Source: Vibrio thalassae (GTDB lineage Bacteria > Pseudomonadota > Gammaproteobacteria > Enterobacterales > Vibrionaceae). From it: DNA of 64,000 nucleotides. Location of the stretch: contig NZ_OANU01000010.1 in NCBI RefSeq assembly GCF_900089835.1, forward strand, positions 1-64,000, written 5' to 3'. A model generated the notes under the pieces. The model made no database searches, was not told the DNA's origin, and saw only the letters and a list, made by a program, of their open reading frames with translations. The stretch's first letter is position 1; each line of letters opens with the position of its first letter. Positions 26,108 to 35,536 of the stretch are shown here, piece after piece. Made by a program: the position numbers and the translations under genes.

Positions 26108-27412
26108 ATGCAAGTTACTGTTGAAACTCTAGAGGGCCTAGAGCGCCGTCTAAACATTACTGTTCCTGCTGCTAACATCGAAGACGCAGTGACAGCTGAA
26201 CTACGCAACATCGCGAAAAACCGTCGTTTCGATGGTTTCCGTAAAGGTAAAGTACCAATGAAGATGGTTGCACAAATGTACGGCAAAGCAGTACGTCAAG
26301 ACGTGATGGGTGAAGTTATGCAACGTCACTTCATCGAAGCAATCGTTTCTGAAAAAATCAACCCAGCTGGCGCGCCTACTTTCGCTCCTGTTGAAAACGA
26401 AGCTGGTAAAGATCTTGTTTTCACTGCGACTTTCGAAGTTTACCCAGAAGTAGAACTAAAGGGTCTAGAAAACATCGTTGTTGAAAAGCCAGCAACAGAA
26501 GTTAACGACGCAGACGTTGAAGAGATGATCGATACGCTACGCAAGCAGCAAGCAACTTGGGCTCAAGTTGAAGAAGCAGCTGAAGACGGTAAGCGTGTAA
26601 CTATCGATTTCACTGGTTCAATCGACGGTGAAGAGTTTGAAGGCGGCAAAGCTGAGAACTTCCCTCTAGAAATGGGCGCTGGTCGCATGATCCCTGGTTT
26701 CGAAGACGGTATCCAAGGTAAGACTGCGGGTATGGAATTTGAAATCGACGTAAACTTCCCAGAAGATTACCACGCTGAAAACCTAAAAGGCAAAGCAGCC
26801 AAGTTCCTAATCAAAGTGAACAAAGTTGAAGCACGTGAACTTCCAGAAGTAAACGACGAGTTCGTTGCTAAGTTCGGTGTTACTGAAGGTGGCGTTGACG
26901 CTCTTAAAGCAGAAGTTCGTAAGAACATGGAGCGTGAGCTTAAGCAAGCAATTAAGAACCGCATCAAAGAGCAAGCGCTTAACGGTCTAGTTAAAGAAAA
27001 CGACATCGACGCCCCAACTGCACTAATCGACCAAGAAATCGGTGCTCTACGTCAGCAAGCTGCACAACGCTTCGGTGGCAACCCAGAAGCTGCACAACAG
27101 CTTCCACGTGAGCTATTCGAAGAGCAAGCTAAGCGTCGCGTAGTAGTTGGCCTACTTCTAGGTGAAGTAATCAAGTCTGAAGAGCTAGAAGCTAGCGATG
27201 AGAAAGTGAAAGAGCTTATCTCTGAAATGGCAACAGCTTACGAAGATCCATCAGAAGTTATCGCTTACTACGAGCAAAACGAGCAAATGATGAACAACAT
27301 GCGCAACGTTGCACTAGAAGAGCAAGCGATCGATGCAATTCTTGCTAAAGCACAGGTTTCTGATCAAGAAGTTAGCTTCAACGAGCTAATGAACCAACAG
27401 CCTGCAGCTTAA
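26108..27412 (+). CDS. tig: trigger factor
   Basis: Ribosome-bound chaperone and prolyl isomerase that meets nascent chains at the exit tunnel. It is 434 residues. The N-terminal ribosome-binding domain contains the tail motif [10 protein letters not shown] (near 43-52). The FKBP-type isomerase domain spans about 150-245, with [19 protein letters not shown] long helical C-terminal domain follows. Codon use is strongly biased towards a few synonymous codons, in keeping with high expression. First gene of the tig-clpP-clpX-lon region. Confidence 0.97.
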   Translation: MQVTVETLEGLERRLNITVPAANIEDAVTAELRNIAKNRRFDGFRKGKVPMKMVAQMYGKAVRQDVMGEVMQRHFIEAIVSEKINPAGAPTFAPVENEAGKDLVFTATFEVYPEVELKGLENIVVEKPATEVNDADVEEMIDTLRKQQATWAQVEEAAEDGKRVTIDFTGSIDGEEFEGGKAENFPLEMGAGRMIPGFEDGIQGKTAGMEFEIDVNFPEDYHAENLKGKAAKFLIKVNKVEARELPEVNDEFVAKFGVTEGGVDALKAEVRKNMERELKQAIKNRIKEQALNGLVKENDIDAPTALIDQEIGALRQQAAQRFGGNPEAAQQLPRELFEEQAKRRVVVGLLLGEVIKSEELEASDEKVKELISEMATAYEDPSEVIAYYEQNEQMMNNMRNVALEEQAIDAILAKAQVSDQEVSFNELMNQQPAA

Positions 27413-27463
27413 TAAGCAATATCTTGTATAGAAGGTTGACTTAGAGTCGACTTCTCTGCTAAC

Positions 27464-27504
27464 AATGGTCCGTATGATGTTTATCATCCGGGCCATTTAT
27501 TTTA
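27464..27504 (+). terminator. terminator/hairpin between tig and clpP
   Basis: A long imperfect inverted repeat, AATGGTCCGTATGAT with ATCATCCGGGCCATT (27464-27497), is followed by TATTTTA. A smaller stem lies at about 27430-27453. It probably ends most tig transcripts. The clpP start is only 21 bases beyond, so clpP must rely on read-through or on a promoter overlapping this structure. Confidence 0.65.
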
Positions 27505-27517
27505 GGGACATAAGAAT

Positions 27518-28141
27518 ATGAGCTACCAAGAAAAAAATGCAATGTCGCCAATTATGAACGCGCTAGTACCTATGGTGGTTGAACAAACTTCCCGTGGTGA
27601 ACGCTCTTACGATATTTATTCGCGACTTCTAAAAGAACGAATCATTTTCTTGACTGGTCAAGTGGAAGACAACATGGCGAACTTAATTGTTGCCCAAATG
27701 CTTTTCCTTGAATCAGAAAATCCTGACAAAGATATCTTCCTCTACATTAACTCACCTGGTGGTAGCGTAACGGCTGGTATGTCGATTTACGATACTATGC
27801 AGTTTATCAAGCCTAATGTAAGCACGCTTTGTACTGGTCAAGCATGTTCGATGGGGGCCTTCCTACTTGCTGGTGGTGCACCCGGAAAACGTTTTGCTCT
27901 GCCTAATTCTCGCGTGATGATTCACCAACCACTAGGCGGTTTCCAAGGTCAGGCTTCAGACATTCAGATTCACGCACAAGAAATTCTGACGATCAAACAG
28001 AAGTTGAATAATCTATTGGCAGAACATACTGGTCAGCCTCTAGACGTTATCGAAAAAGATACTGACCGTGACAACTTTATGTCAGCAGCACAAGCGGCTG
28101 AATACGGTATTATTGACGAAGTTTTAACCCATCGCGGTTAA
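27518..28141 (+). CDS. clpP: ATP-dependent Clp protease proteolytic subunit
   Basis: Serine protease that forms the barrel of ClpXP and ClpAP. It is 207 residues. The catalytic Ser111 is in [11 protein letters not shown] and His136 in MIHQPLGG, with the Asp in the DTDRDNFM segment near 183-190. The short N-terminal propeptide before the conserved core is typical of enterobacterial and vibrio ClpP. It lies directly upstream of its unfoldase gene clpX. Confidence 0.97.
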   Translation: MSYQEKNAMSPIMNALVPMVVEQTSRGERSYDIYSRLLKERIIFLTGQVEDNMANLIVAQMLFLESENPDKDIFLYINSPGGSVTAGMSIYDTMQFIKPNVSTLCTGQACSMGAFLLAGGAPGKRFALPNSRVMIHQPLGGFQGQASDIQIHAQEILTIKQKLNNLLAEHTGQPLDVIEKDTDRDNFMSAAQAAEYGIIDEVLTHRG

Positions 28142-28160
28142 TCGACAATCGTTTGAGTGA

Positions 28161-28220
28161 CAATTGACCGAATTGCTGCCCGTGAAAATCAAAATGGCGG
28201 GCGCAATTTGGTCTAAATTG
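28161..28220 (+). other. long inverted repeat between clpP and clpX
   Basis: The 5' arm 28161-28182 pairs with the 3' arm 28198-28220 through CAATT/AATTG, GACC/GGTC, AATTGC/GCAATT and GCCCG/CGGGC, about 20 pairs in all, with small bulges and a 15-base loop. No T run follows. It is suited to act as an mRNA-stability or partial-attenuation element that sets different ClpP and ClpX levels. Confidence 0.65.
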
Positions 28221-28264
28221 ATATACACTCAAATCATAGAAAGTAAAGGCTAAGAGGTTAGCGA

Positions 28265-29545
28265 ATGACAGATAAAAGCAAAGAGAGTGGTAGCGGTAAA
28301 CTGCTGTATTGCTCTTTCTGTGGAAAAAGTCAGCACGAAGTTCGCAAGCTAATCGCAGGTCCATCTGTTTACATTTGCGATGAGTGCGTTGATTTATGTA
28401 ACGATATCATCCGTGAAGAAATCAAAGATGTGTTGCCAAAGAAAGAATCTGAAGCGTTGCCAACGCCAAGAGATATTCGCGCACACCTCGATGATTATGT
28501 AATCGGTCAAGACTATGCGAAGAAAGTTCTCTCAGTTGCTGTTTACAACCACTACAAGCGCTTGCGCAATGGTGATACAACAGCAGATGGTGTTGAACTC
28601 GGTAAGAGTAACATTCTTCTTATCGGCCCAACAGGTAGTGGTAAAACACTACTTGCTGAGACGCTTGCACGTTTCCTTGATGTGCCATTCACAATGGCCG
28701 ACGCAACAACACTAACCGAAGCAGGTTATGTTGGTGAAGACGTTGAAAACATCATCCAAAAACTACTTCAGAAGTGCGACTACGATGTAGCAAAAGCCGA
28801 ACGTGGCATTGTTTATATCGATGAAATTGACAAGATTTCTCGTAAAGCTGAGAACCCATCAATCACACGTGACGTGTCGGGTGAGGGTGTTCAGCAGGCA
28901 CTATTGAAACTGGTTGAAGGTACCATTGCATCTGTTCCACCACAAGGTGGTCGTAAGCACCCACAACAAGAGTTTTTGCAGGTAGATACCTCTAAGATTC
29001 TGTTTATTTGTGGTGGTGCATTCGCAGGTCTTGATAAAGTTATCGACCAGCGAGTTGCAACGGGCACAGGTATTGGCTTCGGCGCTGAAGTTCGTTCAAA
29101 AGACGAAACTAAGACGGTTGGCGAGCTATTTACCCAAGTTGAGCCAGAAGATTTGGTTAAGTACGGTCTTATTCCTGAGTTTATTGGTCGTTTACCAGTA
29201 ACGACGACACTGACCGAACTTGACGAAGAAGCACTGATTCAAATCCTGAATGAGCCGAAGAACGCACTAACGAAACAATACGGTGCGCTGTTCGATCTTG
29301 AAGGTGTTGAATTAGAGTTCCGTGAAGATGCACTACGTGCTATTGCTAAAAAAGCAATGGAGCGCAAAACTGGTGCCCGTGGTCTACGTTCAATCTTGGA
29401 AAGTGTGCTTTTAGAAACGATGTACGAACTACCGTCAGCGACGGAGGTAAGCAAAGTAGTTATCGATGAGAGTGTGATAAATGGCGAGTCAGAACCGCTA
29501 CTTATCTATACCAACAACGATAATCAAGTTGCCAGTGCTGAGTAA
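28265..29545 (+). CDS. clpX: ATP-dependent Clp protease ATP-binding subunit ClpX
   Basis: AAA+ unfoldase that feeds tagged proteins to ClpP. It is 426 residues. The N-terminal zinc domain has Cys16, Cys19, Cys38 and Cys41. Walker A is [14 protein letters not shown] (near 120-133) and Walker B is [10 protein letters not shown]. The ClpP-docking IGF loop is visible as GIGFGAEV. Normal length and uninterrupted. It is followed by a strong terminator. Confidence 0.97.
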   Translation: MTDKSKESGSGKLLYCSFCGKSQHEVRKLIAGPSVYICDECVDLCNDIIREEIKDVLPKKESEALPTPRDIRAHLDDYVIGQDYAKKVLSVAVYNHYKRLRNGDTTADGVELGKSNILLIGPTGSGKTLLAETLARFLDVPFTMADATTLTEAGYVGEDVENIIQKLLQKCDYDVAKAERGIVYIDEIDKISRKAENPSITRDVSGEGVQQALLKLVEGTIASVPPQGGRKHPQQEFLQVDTSKILFICGGAFAGLDKVIDQRVATGTGIGFGAEVRSKDETKTVGELFTQVEPEDLVKYGLIPEFIGRLPVTTTLTELDEEALIQILNEPKNALTKQYGALFDLEGVELEFREDALRAIAKKAMERKTGARGLRSILESVLLETMYELPSATEVSKVVIDESVINGESEPLLIYTNNDNQVASAE

Positions 29546-29561
29546 TTTGCGAAGCTGAGTT

Positions 29562-29593
29562 AAAAAGGAGGTATTTGATACCTCCTTTTTTTA
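29562..29593 (+). terminator. terminator of clpX
   Basis: AGGAGGTAT (29566-29574) and ATACCTCCT (29578-29586), extended by flanking A and T runs, form a perfect stem with a TTG loop, followed by T. A canonical Rho-independent terminator. Confidence 0.9.
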
Positions 29594-29601
29594 TTTCTTT
29601 A

Positions 29602-29628
29602 TTGAATCCAACGAATACGCCCCCATAT
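29602..29628 (+). promoter_or_regulatory. sigma-32 (heat-shock) promoter of lon
   Basis: TTGAAT (29602-29607), 13 bases, then CCCCATAT (29621-29628) matches the RpoH consensus (CTTGAAA and CCCCATAT) closely. It lies between the clpX terminator and the lon start, the position expected from heat-inducible lon in enterobacteria. Confidence 0.82.
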
Positions 29629-29662
29629 ACTGAAAATAATACTAAGCGGAAGAGAGAATGAT

Positions 29663-32017
29663 ATGAACTTGGAACGTTCCGAGCGTATAGAAATCCCGGT
29701 ATTGCCTCTGCGCGACGTGGTGGTTTACCCACACATGGTGATTCCTTTGTTTGTTGGCCGCGAAAAGTCTATTAATTGTTTAGAAGCGGCAATGGATAAT
29801 GACAAGCAAGTACTCCTCGTGGCTCAAAAAGAAGCAGATACTGAAGAGCCAAAAATCGACGATCTATTCACAACGGGCACAGTTGCAACCATTTTGCAGC
29901 TTCTCAAGCTACCTGATGGCACGGTAAAAGTGCTGGTTGAAGGTCAGCAGCGTGCCAAAATTAATAACTACCGCGATGAAGAGTTTTTTGTTGCGGACGC
30001 TGAATACCTGATCACACCAGAATTGGATGAACGTGAAGAAGAGGTCATTGTCCGCAGCGCCATCGATCAGTTTGAAGGTTTCATCAAGCTGAATAAAAAG
30101 ATTCCTCCAGAGGTGCTTACGTCTCTTGGTGGTATTGACGAAGCTGCTCGCCTTGCCGACACCATTGCTGCGCATATGCCACTTAAACTGGTTGATAAAC
30201 AACAAGTGCTTGAGCTGCTCAATGTGACTGAGCGTCTTGAGTTCTTAATGGGCCAAATGGAATCGGAAATCGACTTACTGCAAGTAGAAAAACGAATCCG
30301 TGGCCGCGTTAAAAAGCAGATGGAGAAGTCTCAGCGTGAGTACTATCTGAATGAGCAAATGAAAGCGATTCAGAAAGAGCTGGGTGATTTAGATGATGCT
30401 CCAGATGAGTTTGAAACTCTAAAGGCTAAGATTGAAGAATCGAAAATGCCGACTGAAGCTAAGGAAAAGACCGAGCAAGAGCTGCAAAAGCTGAAGATGA
30501 TGTCGCCGATGTCTGCCGAAGCAACGGTTGTTCGTAGCTACATCGACTGGATGGTAGGTGTGCCTTGGGCTAAGCGCTCGAAGGTGAAAAAGAACCTAGC
30601 GAAAGCAGAAGAAGTGCTTAACGAAGATCATTACGGTCTAGAGCGCGTTAAAGAGCGCATCCTTGAGTATTTAGCGGTACAAAACCGTATCAACAAGCTG
30701 AAAGGGCCAATCCTTTGTCTTGTCGGTCCTCCTGGCGTAGGCAAAACCTCTCTTGGTCGTTCGATTGCGGCTGCAACGGGTCGTAAATACACTCGTATGG
30801 CATTAGGCGGCGTGCGTGATGAAGCGGAAATCCGTGGTCACCGACGTACCTATATTGGTTCAATGCCGGGTAAGTTGATTCAGAAGATGTCGAAAGTCGG
30901 CGTTAAAAACCCACTGTTCCTTCTTGATGAGATCGATAAAATGTCTTCGGATATGCGTGGTGATCCATCATCTGCGCTGCTTGAAGTCCTTGACCCTGAG
31001 CAGAACAATGCGTTTAACGACCATTATCTTGAGGTCGACTATGATCTGTCTGATGTTATGTTTGTGGCAACGTCTAACTCAATGAACATTCCAGGGCCTT
31101 TGCTTGACCGTATGGAAGTGATTCGTCTTTCTGGTTATACCGAAGATGAGAAGCTAAATATTGCCAAGCGTCACCTAGTCTCTAAACAAGTTCAGCGTAA
31201 TGGCCTGAAGCTACACGAAATTGAGATTGAAGACTCTGCGATTATTGGCATCATTCGCTATTACACGCGTGAAGCAGGTGTTCGTAGCCTAGAGCGTGAA
31301 ATCTCGAAAATCTGTCGTAAAGCCGTTAAGAATATCTTACTTGACCCGAAACTGAAAACAGTCACGGTAAACCAAGGCAACTTGAAAGAATACTTAGGGG
31401 TTCAACGCTTTGACTTTGGTAAAGCAGATGACAGTAACCGTATTGGACAGGTAACGGGTCTTGCGTGGACTGAAGTGGGCGGTGATCTACTGACTATAGA
31501 AACAGAAGCGATGGTAGGCAAAGGTAAGCTTACTCAAACTGGTTCCCTTGGCGATGTGATGCAAGAGTCCATCCAAGCGGCGATGACGGTCGTTCGTACT
31601 CGCGCAGAAAGACTTGGCATTAACACGGATTTCTACGAGAAACGTGACATTCACGTCCATGTTCCTGAAGGTGCTACACCGAAAGATGGACCGAGTGCGG
31701 GTATCGCCATGTGTACGGCATTAGTATCTAGCTTAACCGGTAACCCTGTGAAAGCTGAGGTCGCAATGACGGGTGAAATCACGCTACGCGGTGAAGTTCT
31801 TCCTATTGGCGGTCTAAAAGAGAAACTATTGGCAGCACACCGTGGTGGCATCAAAACGGTATTAATTCCTAAGGATAATGAACGTGACTTGGAAGAAATT
31901 CCTGACAACGTTATTGCGGATCTGAAGGTGATTCCAGTGCAATGGATTGACGAAGTACTTGAAGTCGCACTAGAGAGAGCACCGCTTGGAGCGGCATTTG
32001 AGCCAGCAAAAGAGTGA
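29663..32017 (+). CDS. lon: ATP-dependent protease Lon
   Basis: Homohexameric cytoplasmic AAA+ protease for damaged and regulatory proteins. It is 784 residues. The N-terminal substrate-binding domain opens with the conserved PVLPLRDVVVYPHMVIPL. Walker A is GPPGVGKTSLGRS (near 355) and Walker B is LFLLDEIDKM. The protease domain carries the catalytic Ser in KDGPSAGIAMC and the Lys in LPIGGLKEKLLAAHRGG. Full length, and controlled by the heat-shock promoter just upstream. Confidence 0.97.
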   Translation: MNLERSERIEIPVLPLRDVVVYPHMVIPLFVGREKSINCLEAAMDNDKQVLLVAQKEADTEEPKIDDLFTTGTVATILQLLKLPDGTVKVLVEGQQRAKINNYRDEEFFVADAEYLITPELDEREEEVIVRSAIDQFEGFIKLNKKIPPEVLTSLGGIDEAARLADTIAAHMPLKLVDKQQVLELLNVTERLEFLMGQMESEIDLLQVEKRIRGRVKKQMEKSQREYYLNEQMKAIQKELGDLDDAPDEFETLKAKIEESKMPTEAKEKTEQELQKLKMMSPMSAEATVVRSYIDWMVGVPWAKRSKVKKNLAKAEEVLNEDHYGLERVKERILEYLAVQNRINKLKGPILCLVGPPGVGKTSLGRSIAAATGRKYTRMALGGVRDEAEIRGHRRTYIGSMPGKLIQKMSKVGVKNPLFLLDEIDKMSSDMRGDPSSALLEVLDPEQNNAFNDHYLEVDYDLSDVMFVATSNSMNIPGPLLDRMEVIRLSGYTEDEKLNIAKRHLVSKQVQRNGLKLHEIEIEDSAIIGIIRYYTREAGVRSLEREISKICRKAVKNILLDPKLKTVTVNQGNLKEYLGVQRFDFGKADDSNRIGQVTGLAWTEVGGDLLTIETEAMVGKGKLTQTGSLGDVMQESIQAAMTVVRTRAERLGINTDFYEKRDIHVHVPEGATPKDGPSAGIAMCTALVSSLTGNPVKAEVAMTGEITLRGEVLPIGGLKEKLLAAHRGGIKTVLIPKDNERDLEEIPDNVIADLKVIPVQWIDEVLEVALERAPLGAAFEPAKE

Positions 32018-32045
32018 TGCGCCCCAAATTTAGGTAAAAGAAATG

Positions 32046-32081
32046 CGCTGATAGGTAAAAAAAGCTTGTCAGCGTTTTTTT
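32046..32081 (+). terminator. terminator of lon
   Basis: CGCTGA (32046-32051) and TCAGCG (32069-32074) form a stem with a long loop, followed by seven T. Confidence 0.8.
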
Positions 32082-32162
32082 GTAGCACTAAGTTTAGCTA
32101 TGTAACTTTGAAGCCCTTGATAGACAAGGCTTAGAGTCTTTAACTACGAGAATGGAACTAAC

Positions 32163-32192
32163 GTTACCTTTTAAAAATAACAATTCGGTAAC
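32163..32192 (+). other. inverted repeat in the hupB leader
   Basis: GTTACC (32163-32168) and GGTAAC (32187-32192) flank an AT-rich loop just before the ribosome binding site of hupB. It could be a protein site or a leader hairpin. A possible promoter (TTGATA near 32113) lies upstream. Confidence 0.35.
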
Positions 32193-32208
32193 ATAAAGGG
32201 GAAACACA

Positions 32209-32481
32209 GTGAACAAAACACAATTAGTGGAAAAAATCGCAGAGAACGCAGATCTATCTAAAGCTTCAGCAGGTCGCGCATTAGACGCTTTCATTGAAGC
32301 GGTGAGCACTACTCTAGAAGAGGGTGATCAAGTGGCTCTAGTTGGTTTCGGTACTTTTAGCGTACGTACTCGTGCAGCTCGCACAGGTCGTAACCCAAAA
32401 ACAGGTGAAGAGATCCAAATCTCTGAAGCGAAAGTTCCTGCATTTAAAGCAGGTAAAGCACTTAAAGACGCTTGTAACTAA
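32209..32481 (+). CDS. hupB: DNA-binding protein HU-beta
   Basis: Histone-like nucleoid protein of 90 residues. The N-terminal helices start [19 protein letters not shown]. The DNA-binding beta arms include the family signature [20 protein letters not shown] (near 46-65). A GTG start at 32209 is supported by AAAGGGG upstream and by the standard protein length. It lies between lon and ppiD as in E. coli. Confidence 0.97.
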   Translation: MNKTQLVEKIAENADLSKASAGRALDAFIEAVSTTLEEGDQVALVGFGTFSVRTRAARTGRNPKTGEEIQISEAKVPAFKAGKALKDACN

Positions 32482-32578
32482 TCATTTGTTGCAGTTACTC
32501 GCAAAATTGGCGAGGTCTGAGCAAAAATTAAGCTATCATAAGACTTGAACGACAAATTAAGTCGAACTTTATTTAAAT

Positions 32579-32611
32579 ATGCGCATCTTACTGATGCGCA
32601 TTTCTTTTTCT
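32579..32611 (+). terminator. terminator of hupB
   Basis: ATGCGCATC (32579-32587) and GATGCGCAT (32593-32601) form a perfect 9-bp stem, followed by TTCTTTTTC. Confidence 0.85.
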
Positions 32612-32667
32612 GATATTATCCAAAGCAGTAGAAGATAACCCTTCCTATTCTGGAGAGTAATAAAATT

Positions 32668-34527
32668 ATGATGGAGCGAATTCGCGAAGGCGTGAATAGC
32701 ATCGCGGTTAAAATTATCTTAGGACTCATTATTCTGTCTTTTGTGTTTGCAGGTGTAGGTAGCTACATAGCAGGCGGGATCGGCAATACCGCTGCAAAAG
32801 TGGGTAATGTAGAAATCAGTCGTGGTGAGTTTGAACAAGCCTACCAAAACGAACGTAACCGAATGCAATCTCAGCTTGGTGATTATTTCTCGACACTGCT
32901 TGGTGACCCAAGCTACGTAGCGTCTTTCCGTCAATCTGTTCTTGATCGCATGATCAACGATGTGTTGCTAGAGCAACATGCAGAATCGATGGGTTTACGC
33001 ATCAGTGACGCTCAAGTTCGCCAAATGATTCTTGACATGCCTCAGTTTCAAAATGATGGCAAATTTGACCAAGAAATTTATCAAGCAACGCTGCGTCGTG
33101 CAGGTTTCAGTGCTGACAGCTTTGCTGAATACCTTCGTCGTGATTTAGTGCGTAACCAATTGCTCTCTGCCATTCAAGGCAGTGAATTTACGCTTCCTAG
33201 CGAAATTGAACTTCAAAGCAAGCTATTGACGCAAACACGTGATATCAAAACGCTGACGCTATCTCTCGCAGACTTCTCTAAGAAAGTACAACTTACTGAT
33301 GAGGAAATTCAAAAGTACTACGAAGAGAACCCAACTCAGTTTACTCGTCCAGAACAAGTAAAAGTGGCGTACATTGAACTGTCTGCTCAAGATCTAAAAG
33401 ACCAAATCACCGTAACGGATGATGAAGTTCAGAAGTATTACAACGAGCACTTGGATAAGTACTCGACATCTGAGCAACGTGAAGTTAGCCATATTCTAGT
33501 GCAAGGCGATGACGAAGCGAAAGCACAAGCCATCCTTGATGAATTGAATGCTGGTGCAGACTTTGCAACGTTGGCAAAAGAAAAATCAGAAGACATTGGT
33601 AGCTCTGAAGAGGGTGGTTCATTGGGTTGGATCGAACGTGGTGTGATGGACCCTGCATTCGAAGAAGCTGCATTTGGACTCAAAAATGTTGGTGACGCAA
33701 CAGGTCTAGTGAAGTCTGACTTTGGTTATCACATTATTAAACTTGATGCGATCAAGCCTTCTGAGACTAAGCCAATAGCAGAAGTGAAAGATGAAATTAT
33801 CGCTGAACTGAAAGATCAAATAGCGGTTGATGAGTTCTATAATCTGCAAAACGAGCTAGAGAAAGTGGCCTTTGAGTATCCCGACTCACTTGATGACGCA
33901 GCGAAAGCGGTTAATCAGAAAGTGGTGACCACGGACTTTATCTCTCAAGCTGATGCAACAGAAGTCTTGAAAACTCCAGCGGTCATGCAAGCGCTTCAAT
34001 CACCAGAGGTGAAAGAAGACGGTCTTAACTCTGAAGTGATGGAAGTCTCTCCTGAGCACATTATTGTTGTTCGTGTTGATGACGTTCGTGAAGAGACGGT
34101 ACTGCCACTTTCTGAAGTAAAAGAGCAAACAGAGGCACAATTAGCGAAAGTGAAAGGTGAGCAAGCTGCGATGGAACTTGGTGTTCAGCTAGTAAATGAA
34201 CTAAGAGAAGGCAAGCAAGACGCGCTGCAAGCGAACAACCTAAACTTTGGTGAGTTAGAAGCTATCGATCGTAGTTCGCCATTAGCGGGCACAGTCTTCG
34301 CTATGGCCAAGCCTGCTGAAGGTTCAGCGACGTTTGCTCAAACTAAAGATATGCAAGGCAACGTTGTTGTTGTTGAACTCACTAAAGTTGAATCTGAGTA
34401 TAACCAAGCTTACAACGAGCAAATTGGTGCTCAAATGGAACGTGAAGCTACGCAACAAGATTTAGCCTCTGTGCTTTCTATTCTGCGTCAAAACACGGAT
34501 ATCGAATACTTACTTAATGCTGAGTAA
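32668..34527 (+). CDS. ppiD: periplasmic folding chaperone PpiD
   Basis: Inner-membrane-anchored SurA/parvulin-type chaperone that meets proteins leaving the Sec translocon. It is 619 residues. One N-terminal membrane helix (about 15-35) is followed by a SurA-like N domain and a parvulin domain around residues 268-360, recognisable by EVSHILVQGDDEAKAQA and the SEDIGSSEEGGSLGWIERGV segment. A long C-terminal region follows. The ATGATG start resembles that of E. coli PpiD. Confidence 0.95.
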   Translation: MMERIREGVNSIAVKIILGLIILSFVFAGVGSYIAGGIGNTAAKVGNVEISRGEFEQAYQNERNRMQSQLGDYFSTLLGDPSYVASFRQSVLDRMINDVLLEQHAESMGLRISDAQVRQMILDMPQFQNDGKFDQEIYQATLRRAGFSADSFAEYLRRDLVRNQLLSAIQGSEFTLPSEIELQSKLLTQTRDIKTLTLSLADFSKKVQLTDEEIQKYYEENPTQFTRPEQVKVAYIELSAQDLKDQITVTDDEVQKYYNEHLDKYSTSEQREVSHILVQGDDEAKAQAILDELNAGADFATLAKEKSEDIGSSEEGGSLGWIERGVMDPAFEEAAFGLKNVGDATGLVKSDFGYHIIKLDAIKPSETKPIAEVKDEIIAELKDQIAVDEFYNLQNELEKVAFEYPDSLDDAAKAVNQKVVTTDFISQADATEVLKTPAVMQALQSPEVKEDGLNSEVMEVSPEHIIVVRVDDVREETVLPLSEVKEQTEAQLAKVKGEQAAMELGVQLVNELREGKQDALQANNLNFGELEAIDRSSPLAGTVFAMAKPAEGSATFAQTKDMQGNVVVVELTKVESEYNQAYNEQIGAQMEREATQQDLASVLSILRQNTDIEYLLNAE

Positions 34528-34587
34528 CAGCAAAGTAACGCGATGATGCCAATCAGTTCACAGTGTTACTGTAATTGATAAGCTAAT

Positions 34588-34622
34588 AAAAACGGACCGT
34601 ATTTGCGGTCCGTTTTGTTTTT
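34588..34622 (+). terminator. terminator of ppiD
   Basis: AAAACGGACCG and CGGTCCGTTTT (34589-34616) form a perfect stem around TATTTG, followed by a T-rich run. Confidence 0.9.
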
Positions 34623-34696
34623 TGTCTGTAGAACTTTTCAGCGATCGTTTTCTGAGTATCTTGGATGATGACTTTTAGTGAGAAAAGGGAATTTAA

Positions 34697-34990
34697 ATGA
34701 ACTATCTGAAAAACATTGGTCTGACGCTACTTCTATTGGTGACTCCTGTGGGTCTTAGCTATGCGTCTGAGGCAAAGAAATTAGAGGGCATAGAGATTAC
34801 GGTGAATATCAACGAGGCTGGCGCTGAAGAACTGGCAGAGCTGTTAAAGGGCGTTGGTGAGGAGAAAGCAAAAGATATTGTAGAGTATCGCACCCAACAT
34901 GGTCATTTTAACTCCGCTGACGACCTAACACAAGTTAAGGGAATAGGGGCTGCCACGGTGGAGAAAAATCGCTCAAGGATTATGTTGTAG
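34697..34990 (+). CDS. ComEA-like helix-hairpin-helix protein
   Basis: 97 residues with an N-terminal signal peptide (about 1-23) and a tandem helix-hairpin-helix DNA-binding domain: VNINEAGAEELAELLKGVGE, then DLTQVKGIGAATVEKN. This is the ComEA/YbaV family. Secreted ComEA binds incoming DNA in the periplasm during competence, and in Vibrio it is needed for uptake. The short form and position after ppiD match the E. coli ybaV site, so whether this copy acts in transformation is uncertain. Its 3' end overlaps the convergent gene by 18 bases. Confidence 0.85.
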   Translation: MNYLKNIGLTLLLLVTPVGLSYASEAKKLEGIEITVNINEAGAEELAELLKGVGEEKAKDIVEYRTQHGHFNSADDLTQVKGIGAATVEKNRSRIML

Positions 34991-35536
34991 ACGAGTATGA
35001 TAAAGCGCCACCAATAATGCTAAAGCCAAGCCGACGCTAAATCCAATAGCGTGGGCTTGCGTTGCAACAGCCGCAGCAATGAGTTGTGATGTCGCCTCTG
35101 ATGCGCCGTAGATGTTCTCCCATGCCACTTTTATAGTCACACCTAACACTAACAGCCAGCTTGACTTTCTTCCTTGTAGAGCCTCTTGTAGCGCCCCATA
35201 AGCAAATAATGCATGCAACACCCCGGACAACCCTAAATAGTAGCGTATATCAGTAAATAGTAAGGTAATGCCGATAACGGTTGCACTGATCAGGGTAACT
35301 ATAACCGTTGAGCGCCAGGAGGGACGAAATAGGTAGCATATAACCCAAAGTCCAGCAAGGTTCATTGACAGGTGAGCTAAGTTGGTATGTGAGAAGTTTC
35401 CTGATACTATTCGCCACCATTGACCTGCATGTATTGCAAGCTTGTCCCATTCTACCAGAGATTGTAAGCTGGGAATTTGCAGCAATACGCAGAGTAGTGA
35501 AATCAGTAATAGTCTTATGCCAAAAGAAGTGTCCAT
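34973..35536 (-). CDS. rrtA: rhombosortase (rhomboid-type intramembrane protease)
   Basis: Membrane serine protease of about 187 residues with six hydrophobic segments. The rhomboid features are HTNLAHLSMNLAGLW near 50-65 and the catalytic serine in LGLSGVLHALFAYG. A later His lies in QAHAIGFSVG. The compact form fits the rhombosortase subgroup, which processes GlyGly-CTERM proteins for surface release after type II secretion. A V. cholerae counterpart, RssP, is known. ATG at 35536 was chosen; another in-frame ATG lies at 35554. The gene overlaps comEA-like at its 3' end and the divergent tapT at its 5' end. Confidence 0.8.
   Translation of the reverse strand: MDTSFGIRLLLISLLCVLLQIPSLQSLVEWDKLAIHAGQWWRIVSGNFSHTNLAHLSMNLAGLWVICYLFRPSWRSTVIVTLISATVIGITLLFTDIRYYLGLSGVLHALFAYGALQEALQGRKSSWLLVLGVTIKVAWENIYGASEATSQLIAAAVATQAHAIGFSVGLALALLVALYHTRLQHNP

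Noticed and set aside
31651..32088. 145-codon frame on the minus strand opposite lon
   Set aside because: It is a shadow of the conserved Lon protease domain, with no ribosome binding site or recognisable product.
34973..35536. A GlyGly-CTERM substrate of the rhombosortase within the window
   Set aside because: No protein in the window ends with the Gly-Gly, hydrophobic helix and basic tail pattern; substrates must be encoded elsewhere.
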